A stretch of 6,511 nt of DNA, taken from the NCBI GenBank assembly GCA_947165195.1, contig CAMUZJ010000058.1:1-6511 (forward strand), given 5' to 3'. Source of the stretch: an uncultured Bacillota bacterium. Its GTDB lineage: Bacteria; Bacillota_I; Bacilli_A; RF39; UBA660. The notes beneath the pieces were generated by a model. It was not told the DNA's origin, ran no database searches, and was given only the letters and a program-made list of their open reading frames with translations. The number at the start of each line of letters is the position of its first letter. The first letter of the stretch is position 1. Below are positions 1 through 5,320 of the stretch, one piece after another. The translations under genes and the position numbers were made by a program.

Positions 1-585
1 CGATTAGAAGAGAAAAAAACAAGAAGTAGAAGACTATTTGCTAAAGAAACAATTGACAATAGCCAATCAAAATTAAGTATCATTTGTACAGCTAATGGAC
101 TTAATGAGTATGAAATGAATTATGTTCTACCCATATTTAACGTAATATTTGGTGGAGGAACAGACTCCAAACTATTTAAAGAAGTAAGAGAAAAACATTC
201 CCTTTGCTATTCAATTTCCTCTACTCCTAAAAAGTATGATAACTTACTTATGATTCAAACAGGAATAGATAAAGAAAACTATTCTAAAACACTAGAATTA
301 ATAGAAAAACTATTACTAGACATGAAAAAAGGAAAGTTTGAAAATACGGATATGGATATCGCAAAAGAATATTATGAAACTGCCTTTGATGAAGTAGAAG
401 AAAGCCCAGATAGACTTATTGATGTTTATTTAGCTATGGAATTTTTAGATAGTGATGATTTAGACGTTAAAAGAGAAAAAATAAAAAATGTAACAAAAAA
501 CGAAATAGTAAAAGTTGCTAAAAAGATAAAGATGGATACCGTATTTATGTTGGAGGGGGAGAAAGATGAAAAAGTTGGAATTTAG
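1..585 (+). CDS. yfmF: YfmF-like M16 peptidase homologue, 3' part only
   Basis: The frame is open from base 1 to the TAG at 583-585, giving the last 194 residues; the start lies upstream of the window. Visible residues 51-70 carry the M16 C-terminal-domain signature: GGGTDSKLF, then REKHSLCY with the Arg and Tyr that many M16 proteins keep in this half. A negatively charged helical tail follows. It overlaps by 20 bp a second M16 gene that has a complete HxxEH site. This order matches the Bacillus ymfF-ymfH pair (YfmF/YfmH in current annotation), which genetic work associates with 5-aminopentanol modification of elongation factor P. In that pair this member normally lacks the zinc site, but the N-terminal half where the site would lie is outside the window, so inactivity here is inferred. 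The family call is firm; the exact role is inferred from homologues. Confidence 0.85.
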   Translation, partial: RLEEKKTRSRRLFAKETIDNSQSKLSIICTANGLNEYEMNYVLPIFNVIFGGGTDSKLFKEVREKHSLCYSISSTPKKYDNLLMIQTGIDKENYSKTLELIEKLLLDMKKGKFENTDMDIAKEYYETAFDEVEESPDRLIDVYLAMEFLDSDDLDVKREKIKNVTKNEIVKVAKKIKMDTVFMLEGEKDEKVGI

Positions 586-1843
586 TGGATTGGACTTAAC
601 ATACTATACAGAAAACTTAGAAAATGGATTAGAAATTGTTATGGTACCAATGGAAGATAAAAAGAATTACTTTATTAGCTACGCTACTAGATTTGGATCT
701 GAAATTACTACTTTTACTCCCAATGGAGAAGAAAAAGAAATAAAAGTACCAGATGGAATAGCGCATTTTCTAGAACATAAAATGTTTGAACAAGAAGATG
801 GAGTAGACCCCTTCACATACTTTTCCAAAAGTGGAACAGGATCGAATGCCTCAACCTCTTTTGATAATACAAGATATATCTGCTATGGAACCAAAAAATT
901 TAAAGAAAACTTAAGATTTTTACTACAATTTGTAAATGCACCATACTTTACAAACGAAAATGTAGAAAAAGAAAAAGGCATTATTGCAGAAGAGTTAAAG
1001 ATGTATGAAGATATTCCTGACTTTCAATTAGAAATGAAATTAAGAGAAAATATTTTTCATGTATCTCCAAGGAGGATAGATGTTGGGGGAAGTGTTGAAG
1101 AAGTATATAAAATTACTAAAGAAGATTTATATACTTGCTATAATAACTTCTATAGTCCTAATAATATGTTTCTAATTATCGGAGGAAATTTCAACCATAA
1201 AGATGCTTTAAAAATTATTTATGAAGAATTAGATCTAATAGAAAATAGAGCTACTCCTAAAATAAAAGAAATAAAAGAAGATATCAGTGTTAGAGTAAAA
1301 GAAGAAACAATGTACGCTTCTGTAGAAGTTCCTAAACTTGCGATTGGATTAAAAATAGATAAAGAACAATACAGAGAATATGACCCGTTTACTCTAGACT
1401 TATATTTGCATATGATAACAACCCTTCTATTTGGTTCTAGTTCTGAATTTAAAGAGAAAATGCGTGAATTTAAATTACTAAGTGATATTTATTGTGAATG
1501 GGAAACAACAAAAGATGTTAAAGTGTTCTACTTAATGGCTGAGTCAAATGAACCAGAAAAACTATTAAAAGAAATAAAAAATGAATTAAGAAATATGCTA
1601 TTAGATGAAGAAACATTTGATAGAATGAAAAAAGTATGGATTGCTAATGAAGTAAGAATGTCCGATAATGTAGCAGCCATTACTTATAATATTTATGAAG
1701 ATATGTTATCATATAAAGAAGTAATATCCGATAGAATAGAAAGAATGCGTTCTCTAAAATATAAAGAATTATTAAAGATAAGTAAAGAGATAGATATTCA
1801 TAATTTAGCTAGTGTTATTATGCTACCTAAAAAAGAAAAATAA
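566..1843 (+). CDS. yfmH: YfmH-like M16 zinc metallopeptidase
   Basis: A complete 425-residue protein, the usual length for the one-repeat bacterial M16 family. Residues 67-71 are HFLEH, the inverted zinc motif HxxEH, with His67 and His71 as ligands and Glu70 as catalytic base. The downstream ExxxxxxE element is Glu136/Glu143, with Glu143 the likely third zinc ligand, followed by MYEDIPD as in YfmH proteins. An N-terminal LENGLEIV and the segment around residues 290-310 (TTLLFGSSSEF) mark the two M16 half-domains. No signal peptide or membrane segment is seen, so it should be cytoplasmic. The start at 566 is supported by the purine-rich GGAGGGGGA at 552-560, inside the preceding gene; the 20-bp overlap suggests translational coupling. 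Homologues are linked to EF-P modification; the natural substrate is unknown. Confidence 0.9.
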   Translation: MKKLEFSGLDLTYYTENLENGLEIVMVPMEDKKNYFISYATRFGSEITTFTPNGEEKEIKVPDGIAHFLEHKMFEQEDGVDPFTYFSKSGTGSNASTSFDNTRYICYGTKKFKENLRFLLQFVNAPYFTNENVEKEKGIIAEELKMYEDIPDFQLEMKLRENIFHVSPRRIDVGGSVEEVYKITKEDLYTCYNNFYSPNNMFLIIGGNFNHKDALKIIYEELDLIENRATPKIKEIKEDISVRVKEETMYASVEVPKLAIGLKIDKEQYREYDPFTLDLYLHMITTLLFGSSSEFKEKMREFKLLSDIYCEWETTKDVKVFYLMAESNEPEKLLKEIKNELRNMLLDEETFDRMKKVWIANEVRMSDNVAAITYNIYEDMLSYKEVISDRIERMRSLKYKELLKISKEIDIHNLASVIMLPKKEK

Positions 1844-1876
1844 TGTCTCCTAAAAAACGACAATTATTTACAATAT

Positions 1877-1906
1877 TTGACAAAAAAGAAAAGATTATTA
1901 TATAGT
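1877..1906 (+). promoter_or_regulatory. Probable sigma-A promoter of rtcB
   Basis: A perfect TTGACA at 1877-1882 and TATAGT at 1901-1906 (one mismatch to consensus) are separated by 18 bp. Transcription would start near 1913, leaving an untranslated leader of about 80 nt before rtcB. The -10 lies inside an imperfect dyad, AAGATTA / TAATCTT at 1891-1897 and 1906-1912, which could be an operator. There is no T-tract after it, so it does not look like a terminator for yfmH. Confidence 0.65.
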
Positions 1907-1913
1907 AATCTTG

Positions 1914-1974
1914 AAACGTACTAGAAATACATAAATTCAAATAGTCTAAAACAAAAATACGTTTTAGACTATTT
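1914..1974 (+). promoter_or_regulatory. rtcB leader: 14-bp hairpin with a competing upstream pairing
   Basis: AAATAGTCTAAAAC at 1939-1952 pairs perfectly with GTTTTAGACTATTT at 1961-1974, leaving an 8-nt loop. The stem ends four bases before the GGAGG (1979-1983) of rtcB and is followed by the T-rich TATTTATTT. A second element, AAACGTA at 1914-1920, is fully complementary to TACGTTT at 1958-1964, extendable with wobble pairs back to 1911. That helix would break the hairpin. The arrangement resembles an attenuator with alternative folds, or a hairpin that limits ribosome access. The stem has only three G-C pairs, so a role as an efficient intrinsic terminator is doubtful. The pairing is seen; regulation is inferred. 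Confidence 0.5.
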
Positions 1975-1992
1975 ATTTGGAGGCAAATTTTT

Positions 1993-3186
1993 ATGAAAGA
2001 TTTAAAAATATTTACAGATAATATAGAAGAAAAAGCCAAAGAGCAGATAGATGAGTTATTAATGCAAGATGCTTTTCAAGATAGTAAAATTCGTATTATG
2101 CCAGATGTACATGCAGGAAAAGGATGTGTTGTAGGCTTTACCGGGAATTTAGGAGATAAAGTCATTCCAAATATAGTAGGAGTCGATATTGGATGTGGAA
2201 TCTACTGTGCAAATTTAGGAAAAGTAAAAATTAACTTTCAAAAACTAGATAAAGTCATTCGTGAAAATGTTCCAAGTGGTAGATGTGTAAATATAAAAAA
2301 ACAAGCTCCTTTTGATTTAGAAAAATTATATTGCTATAAATGGTTATCTGGAATTGATTGGATAGAAAAATCTTTAGGCTCTTTAGGTGGAGGAAACCAC
2401 TTCATAGAAATAGATGAGGATGAAGAGAAAAATCGTTACTTAGTCATTCATACAGGATCAAGAAACTTAGGTACACAAGTTGCCAAATACTATCAAGATA
2501 TGGCGGATAAAAATTGTAATAGTAAAATATTTGAATATCTTAGGAAAAGAGAAGAATTAATTAAAAAATATAAAGAGTTAGGAAAAGAAAAAGAAATCCA
2601 AAAAGATTTAGAAAAATTATCAGTTGAATTTAAAGCTTTTCAAAAAGAAATTCCTTATGACTTTGTCTATTTAGAAAAGGAAGGAAGAGATGCTTATTTA
2701 CATGATATGAAAATATGTCAAGAATTTGCTATTCAAAATAGATTGATGATCGCTAAGAAGATAGCTGAATGCATGGACTTTGATATATCAGACTACTTTG
2801 AATCCGTTCATAACTATATAGCATTCGATGATAATATAGTAAGAAAAGGAGCTATTAGTGCTAAAGCAGGAGAAAAAGTCATTATTCCTATGAATATGAG
2901 AGATGGCTGTATTATAGGAGTAGGCAAAGGAAATGAAGATTGGAATAATTCTGCCCCTCATGGAGCTGGTAGAATCCTATCAAGAGGAGCTGCTAAAAAG
3001 CTTATTAAATTAAAAGACTATGAAGAAAGTATGAAAAATATTTATACAACTAGTGTTAATAATAGTACCATAGACGAATGTCCGGCTGTTTATAAGCCAA
3101 TGCAAGAAATTATTAAATATATAGAACCAACCGTAGAGATTACAAAAATTATAAAACCAATCTATAATTTTAAAGCAAATGAATAA
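1993..3186 (+). CDS. rtcB: RtcB family RNA ligase
   Basis: A 397-residue, full-length RtcB. These enzymes join RNA 2',3'-cyclic-phosphate or 3'-phosphate ends to 5'-hydroxyl ends using GTP and manganese. Signature blocks occur in order: MPDVHAGKG (36-44), VGVDIGCG (62-69) with metal ligands Asp65 and Cys68, GGGNHF (132-137) with His136, HTGSRNLG (153-160) with His153, SVHNY (271-275) with His273, and PHGAGR (322-327) with His323, the residue that takes GMP. A charged helical insert at about 180-220 is normal for Bacillota members. The start is supported by GGAGG at 1979-1983, nine bases upstream. No RtcA cyclase, RtcR regulator or archease gene lies beside it, so it stands alone between yfmH and ndk with its own promoter. 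It probably repairs broken RNA; a specific substrate cannot be read from the sequence. Confidence 0.95.
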   Translation: MKDLKIFTDNIEEKAKEQIDELLMQDAFQDSKIRIMPDVHAGKGCVVGFTGNLGDKVIPNIVGVDIGCGIYCANLGKVKINFQKLDKVIRENVPSGRCVNIKKQAPFDLEKLYCYKWLSGIDWIEKSLGSLGGGNHFIEIDEDEEKNRYLVIHTGSRNLGTQVAKYYQDMADKNCNSKIFEYLRKREELIKKYKELGKEKEIQKDLEKLSVEFKAFQKEIPYDFVYLEKEGRDAYLHDMKICQEFAIQNRLMIAKKIAECMDFDISDYFESVHNYIAFDDNIVRKGAISAKAGEKVIIPMNMRDGCIIGVGKGNEDWNNSAPHGAGRILSRGAAKKLIKLKDYEESMKNIYTTSVNNSTIDECPAVYKPMQEIIKYIEPTVEITKIIKPIYNFKANE

Positions 3187-3192
3187 AAGTAC

Positions 3193-3222
3193 TTGACTAG
3201 TAGCTTTTAGAAAACTTAAAAT
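3193..3222 (+). promoter_or_regulatory. Probable sigma-A promoter of ndk
   Basis: TTGACT at 3193-3198 and TAAAAT at 3217-3222, each one mismatch from consensus, are 18 bp apart and begin seven bases after the rtcB stop codon. A start near 3229 would give a leader of about 55 nt. I see no convincing terminator between rtcB and ndk, so some readthrough from rtcB is likely. Confidence 0.5.
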
Positions 3223-3283
3223 AAATACGTAGGTCTGTAAAAAAGCAGCTATAAAAATAAAATATTTAAGGAGGAATAAGAAA

Positions 3284-3685
3284 ATGGAAAGAACTTATAT
3301 TATGTTAAAACCAGATGCAGTAAAAAGAGGATTAATGGGAGAAATCATTTCAAGAATTGAAAGAAAAGCTTTTAAAATTACCAATGTAAAAATGATTACT
3401 CTAAATGAAGAAATCTTAAGAGAACATTATGCTCATTTAGTAGATAAGCCATTTTTCCCAGATATGGTTACTTATATGACATCAGGTCCAGTGTTAGCTA
3501 TGATTGTAGAAGGAGATGATGTTGTAAAAGGTATGAGAAACATCATGGGAGCTACTAAATGGTTAGAAGCAGAAGCAGGAACTATTAGAGGAGACTATGC
3601 GAATAGTACAACGGAAAACTTAATCCATGGATCAGACTCTGTTGAAAATGCAGAAATTGAAATTAAAAGATTCTTTGGTGAATAA
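3284..3685 (+). CDS. ndk: Nucleoside diphosphate kinase
   Basis: A 133-residue cytoplasmic enzyme that moves the gamma phosphate from ATP to other (d)NDPs through a phospho-histidine. The catalytic block NLIHGSDS is at 112-119 with His115 as nucleophile. The other site residues are all present when aligned to human NME1: Lys9, Tyr49, Phe57, Arg85, Thr91, Arg102, Asn112 and Glu126. The length is slightly shorter than the usual 135-150 residues, with no gap at the active site. A strong AAGGAGG at 3268-3274 sits nine bases before the ATG. The odd feature is residues 92-98: the usual NP and P of ATNPxxxxPGT are replaced by KW and A, so both prolines of the Kpn loop are missing. Function as a kinase is nevertheless expected. 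Confidence 0.96.
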   Translation: MERTYIMLKPDAVKRGLMGEIISRIERKAFKITNVKMITLNEEILREHYAHLVDKPFFPDMVTYMTSGPVLAMIVEGDDVVKGMRNIMGATKWLEAEAGTIRGDYANSTTENLIHGSDSVENAEIEIKRFFGE

Positions 3686-3715
3686 TTAAAAAACTAACAA
3701 TTTATTAAAAAATGA

Positions 3716-3744
3716 TTGATTCATAGAATAATATTTGATATAGT
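3716..3744 (+). promoter_or_regulatory. Probable sigma-A promoter of the leader/pseudogene unit
   Basis: TTGATT at 3716-3721 and TATAGT at 3739-3744 are separated by the ideal 17 bp. The predicted start is near 3751, shortly before the structured leader. It uses the same TATAGT -10 as the rtcB promoter. It lies 31 bases past the ndk stop in otherwise non-coding DNA. Confidence 0.6.
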
Positions 3745-3750
3745 GAAAGT

Positions 3751-3830
3751 GCATCAATTACTTGCCATGTGTTGGTGTAGACAATTTAATCGATAATTTA
3801 TATTTTGGGCAAGTAAAAATATATCTATTC
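3751..3830 (+). ncRNA. Structured leader or small RNA, unidentified
   Basis: The transcript expected from the promoter at 3716-3744 begins with a closed domain. TTACTTGCC at 3758-3766 pairs perfectly over nine bases with GGCAAGTAA at 3808-3816, enclosing 41 nt with room for further pairing, for example CATCA 3752-3756 with TGGTG 3774-3778. A short helix, TATCT 3822-3826 with AGATA 3834-3838, would compete with the terminator that follows. The order promoter, closed domain, competing helix, terminator, ribosome binding site is that of a cis-acting attenuator or riboswitch-like leader. I do not recognise it as a known class. As the gene behind it is dead, it may now yield only a short RNA of about 120 nt ending at the terminator. 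Confidence 0.4.
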
Positions 3831-3870
3831 GGGAGATACCTTTTTAGGGGGTATCTCCCTTTTGTTTTGT
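3831..3870 (+). terminator. Strong intrinsic terminator in the leader
   Basis: GGGAGATACC at 3831-3840 pairs perfectly with GGTATCTCCC at 3850-3859 around a 9-nt loop, followed by TTTTGTTTTGT. This is the most GC-rich and best-formed terminator in the window. It sits directly before TAGGAGG (3870-3876) and the ATG of the broken gene, so it would cut off expression of that gene unless opened. It may also stop transcripts reading through from ndk, which has no other clear terminator. Confidence 0.8.
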
Positions 3871-3882
3871 AGGAGGTAGAAT

Positions 3883-4142
3883 ATGGAGATAGAAACAAAA
3901 GGGTTAGAAAAGAAAATTTATGTAATTAGAGAAGTGGGAGAAAAGAATTATTAAAAATATTAAGAAATGTAGATAAGAAAATAATAATAGTATCCTCTAA
4001 TACCAATGATATATAAAGCAATATAATAACGTTTCTTTTCATGACAGTTTTATTATAGTGGATAGAGTAAAAATGTTTTGCCATTAATGAAATAGAAAAC
4101 AAAGAAGAAATTAACAGTATCTTAGCAGATATATTAAAGACT
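3883..4142 (+). pseudogene. Remnant of an ORF6N-type gene with an FHDRFII-D C-terminal domain
   Basis: A TAGGAGG at 3870-3876 and ATG at 3883 open a reading frame of only 23 codons (TAA at 3952-3954). Its residues 8-16, LEKKIYVIR, resemble the start of ORF6N domains. The rest of that domain is absent. Later pieces read like the conserved C-terminus of many such proteins but switch frame. DKKIIIVSSNTNDI is in frame 3 (about 3975-4013), IKQYNNVSFHDSFIIVD in frame 2 (about 4013-4063), and KCFAINEIENKEEINSIL in frame 3 again (4071-4124). Family members I recall run FHDRFIIID, then a YHxGASLKDLGK block, then KCFAI; here that block is lost. I infer a large internal deletion plus at least two frameshifts. 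ORF6N proteins are common in phages and mobile DNA. The C-terminal match is the stronger part; the N-terminal match is short. Confidence 0.55.
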
Positions 4143-4202
4143 TTATATGTGACAAAACTCATCAAACTTTTTTCTTTGATAAGTTTATATTAAACCTATC
4201 TT

Positions 4203-4212
4203 ACTACGTAGT
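4203..4212. other. 10-bp perfect palindrome upstream of the Xre gene
   Basis: ACTACGTAGT at 4203-4212 is a perfect inverted repeat 61 bp before the regulator start. Xre-type proteins often repress their own promoter at short palindromes, so this is a candidate operator. A palindrome of this size can arise by chance, and no second copy is seen in the window. A TATAGT at 4247-4252 could be the -10 of the regulator promoter, but there is no convincing -35. Confidence 0.2.
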
Positions 4213-4273
4213 TGGTATGGTTCATAAATCATGTCCTTATTACAATTATAGTAAGTTAAAGGAAAGATGTTAG

Positions 4274-4534
4274 ATGACTAATAAAAGCAAATATAAAGCT
4301 CGTAAAATTTTAGCTAACAATATTGTATATTTTCGATTAGAAAATGGTTGGTCACAAGAAGATTTTGCGGATGCCTTAGGAACAACACCAACCTATGTAT
4401 CGAATCTAGAAAATGCTAAAAGAAATACAAGAATTGATTATATTGACTTAATAGCTGATACATTAGGAGTATCCATAGATAAGTTATTTATTGAAAGAGA
4501 ATTAGTCAAAAACCGTCGTAGACCTAGAGGGTAA
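4274..4534 (+). CDS. Small Xre-family HTH transcriptional regulator
   Basis: An 86-residue protein made almost entirely of one HTH_3 (Cro/CI type) DNA-binding domain. Residues 13-24 form helix 1 (LANNIVYFRLEN), WSQEDFADALG (26-36) is helix 2, and TPTYVSNLENAKR (38-50) is the recognition helix and following turn. Residues 56-73 (YIDLIADTLGVSIDKLFI) close the fold. The tail ends in basic KNRRRPRG and has no sensor, peptidase or dimerisation domain. The ribosome binding site is a modest AAAGGAAAG at 4258-4266. It lies after the ORF6N remnant and is followed by its own terminator, so it is probably a single-gene unit. Its target is unknown; it could be a leftover partner of the decayed accessory locus or an ordinary chromosomal regulator. 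Confidence 0.9.
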   Translation: MTNKSKYKARKILANNIVYFRLENGWSQEDFADALGTTPTYVSNLENAKRNTRIDYIDLIADTLGVSIDKLFIERELVKNRRRPRG

Positions 4535-4558
4535 GAATTTTTATATTGCGAAACAAAT

Positions 4559-4580
4559 GTAGGAGTAAATCCTACTTTTT
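4559..4580 (+). terminator. Intrinsic terminator after the Xre gene
   Basis: GTAGGA at 4559-4564 pairs with TCCTAC at 4570-4575 around a 5-nt loop, followed by TTTTT. The stem is short but GC-containing, and A-rich bases before it can extend pairing with the T-run. It begins 25 bases past the stop codon and separates the regulator from the mazG-like operon. Confidence 0.7.
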
Positions 4581-4674
4581 AGTTGCATAAAGAAATAGAA
4601 AGATATAAATAACTTCTCTTCATATGAATTTATAGATAAGACTAATAATTATATGAATAAAAATTAAAAAAACG

Positions 4675-4683
4675 TGCTATAAT
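4675..4683 (+). promoter_or_regulatory. Extended -10 promoter of the mazG-like operon
   Basis: TGCTATAAT at 4675-4683 is a perfect extended -10 (TGnTATAAT). The region 17-18 bp upstream has no good -35, as is usual for this promoter class. The start would be near 4690, only a few bases before AGGAGG at 4695-4700, so the leader is very short. Two copies of ATATGAAT at 4622-4629 and 4651-4658 lie upstream, the first within the palindrome TTCATATGAA (4619-4628). Confidence 0.7.
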
Positions 4684-4707
4684 GACTTTACATTAGGAGG
4701 AATACAC

Positions 4708-5034
4708 ATGGTAGATTTAAAAGAAAAACAAAAAGAAATATACGAAAATAAAATCAAGAAAGGATTTAGTCTAGATCCAGAAATGAATTTTAACCTATTA
4801 TATGGAGAAGTAGCAGAAGCCTATGATGCTTATCATAAACATAAACCAAAAGAAGAATTAGCAGAAGAGCTAGCAGACGTAGCTATCTACTTATTAGGTC
4901 TAGCTGAAATCTTTGATATTGATTTAGAAGAGTCTATTAATAAAAAAATAATCAAAAATAAAAATAGAGAATATAAACTAGTAAATGGTACTTATATTAA
5001 GATAGAAAATGCTAATAAAGAAAAGAAATCTTAG
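4708..5034 (+). CDS. MazG-like nucleotide pyrophosphohydrolase
   Basis: A 108-residue single-domain all-alpha protein of the MazG/dUTPase-like NTP pyrophosphatase superfamily, which hydrolyses (d)NTPs to NMP and pyrophosphate. The metal-binding pattern is complete: ExxE at Glu34/Glu37 (YGEVAEAYDAY) and ExxD at Glu54/Asp57 (EELADVAIYLLGLAE), followed by the usual basic stretch KNKNREYK at 83-90. The length fits one MazG domain, not the two-domain enzyme of E. coli. AGGAGG at 4695-4700 supports the ATG at 4708. It is the first gene of a unit with a CopZ-like protein 12 bases downstream and a TtcA-like enzyme after that. The likely role is removal of abnormal or excess nucleotides, but the preferred substrate cannot be told from the sequence; related family members such as HisE-like or RS21-C6-like proteins are less likely fits. 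Confidence 0.85.
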   Translation: MVDLKEKQKEIYENKIKKGFSLDPEMNFNLLYGEVAEAYDAYHKHKPKEELAEELADVAIYLLGLAEIFDIDLEESINKKIIKNKNREYKLVNGTYIKIENANKEKKS

Positions 5035-5046
5035 AGGAGAATGAAT

Positions 5047-5274
5047 ATGTTTCATAAAAAAACAAAAATGATTTGTACAATAGAAGGAATGAGTTGTAGT
5101 CACTGTGCTAAAAGATTAGAAGAAGCCTTAAAAGAAATAGATGGAGTAAAAGTAGATGTAAATTTAGAAAAAAGAATAGCAACCATTACTTCTTCTAAAG
5201 AAATAGATAAAACACTTATCAAAGAAAAAATAGAAAAATTAGGATATAGCGTTATGGATATAAAAGTAGTATAA
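5047..5274 (+). CDS. CopZ-like heavy-metal-associated (HMA) protein
   Basis: A small cytoplasmic ferredoxin-fold HMA protein of 75 residues. The metal loop is GMSCSHC (MxCxxC with two cysteines), the Cu(I) ligand motif of CopZ and Atx1 chaperones. The pattern LEEALKEIDGVKVDVNLEKRIATI, split as helix 1, turn, strand 2 and strand 3, and the late LGY agree with the family. An in-frame ATG at 5041 is possible, but GAGGAG at 5034-5039 would then be one base away. The ATG at 5047 has normal spacing and is preferred. No copper ATPase or CsoR/CopY regulator is visible, so the gene is an orphan between the mazG-like and ttcA-like genes. Copper binding is likely from the motif; its delivery partner is unknown. 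Confidence 0.88.
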   Translation: MFHKKTKMICTIEGMSCSHCAKRLEEALKEIDGVKVDVNLEKRIATITSSKEIDKTLIKEKIEKLGYSVMDIKVV

Positions 5275-5320
5275 TAAGATAAATTTTTTCCTATATGGGG
5301 CTTAGAAAAGGATGAAGTAA

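Noticed and set aside
1891..1912. Dyad AAGATTA / TAATCTT as a terminator for yfmH
   Set aside because: It has no T-tract and overlaps the -10 of the rtcB promoter, so an operator-like role fits better.
1827..2039. Minus-strand open frame across the yfmH-rtcB gap
   Set aside because: It overlaps the ends of two real genes, the rtcB promoter and the leader hairpin, and resembles no protein family.
3926..4165. Minus-strand open frame of 79 codons with a hydrophobic translation
   Set aside because: It is antisense to the ORF6N remnant, has no ribosome binding site that I can see, and its hydrophobic make-up follows from the A-rich opposite strand.
4112..4273. Plus-strand frame 2 stays open up to the Xre start
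   Set aside because: There is no start codon with a ribosome binding site, and the translation looks like random AT-rich sequence; the pseudogene reads in frame 3 in the overlapping part.
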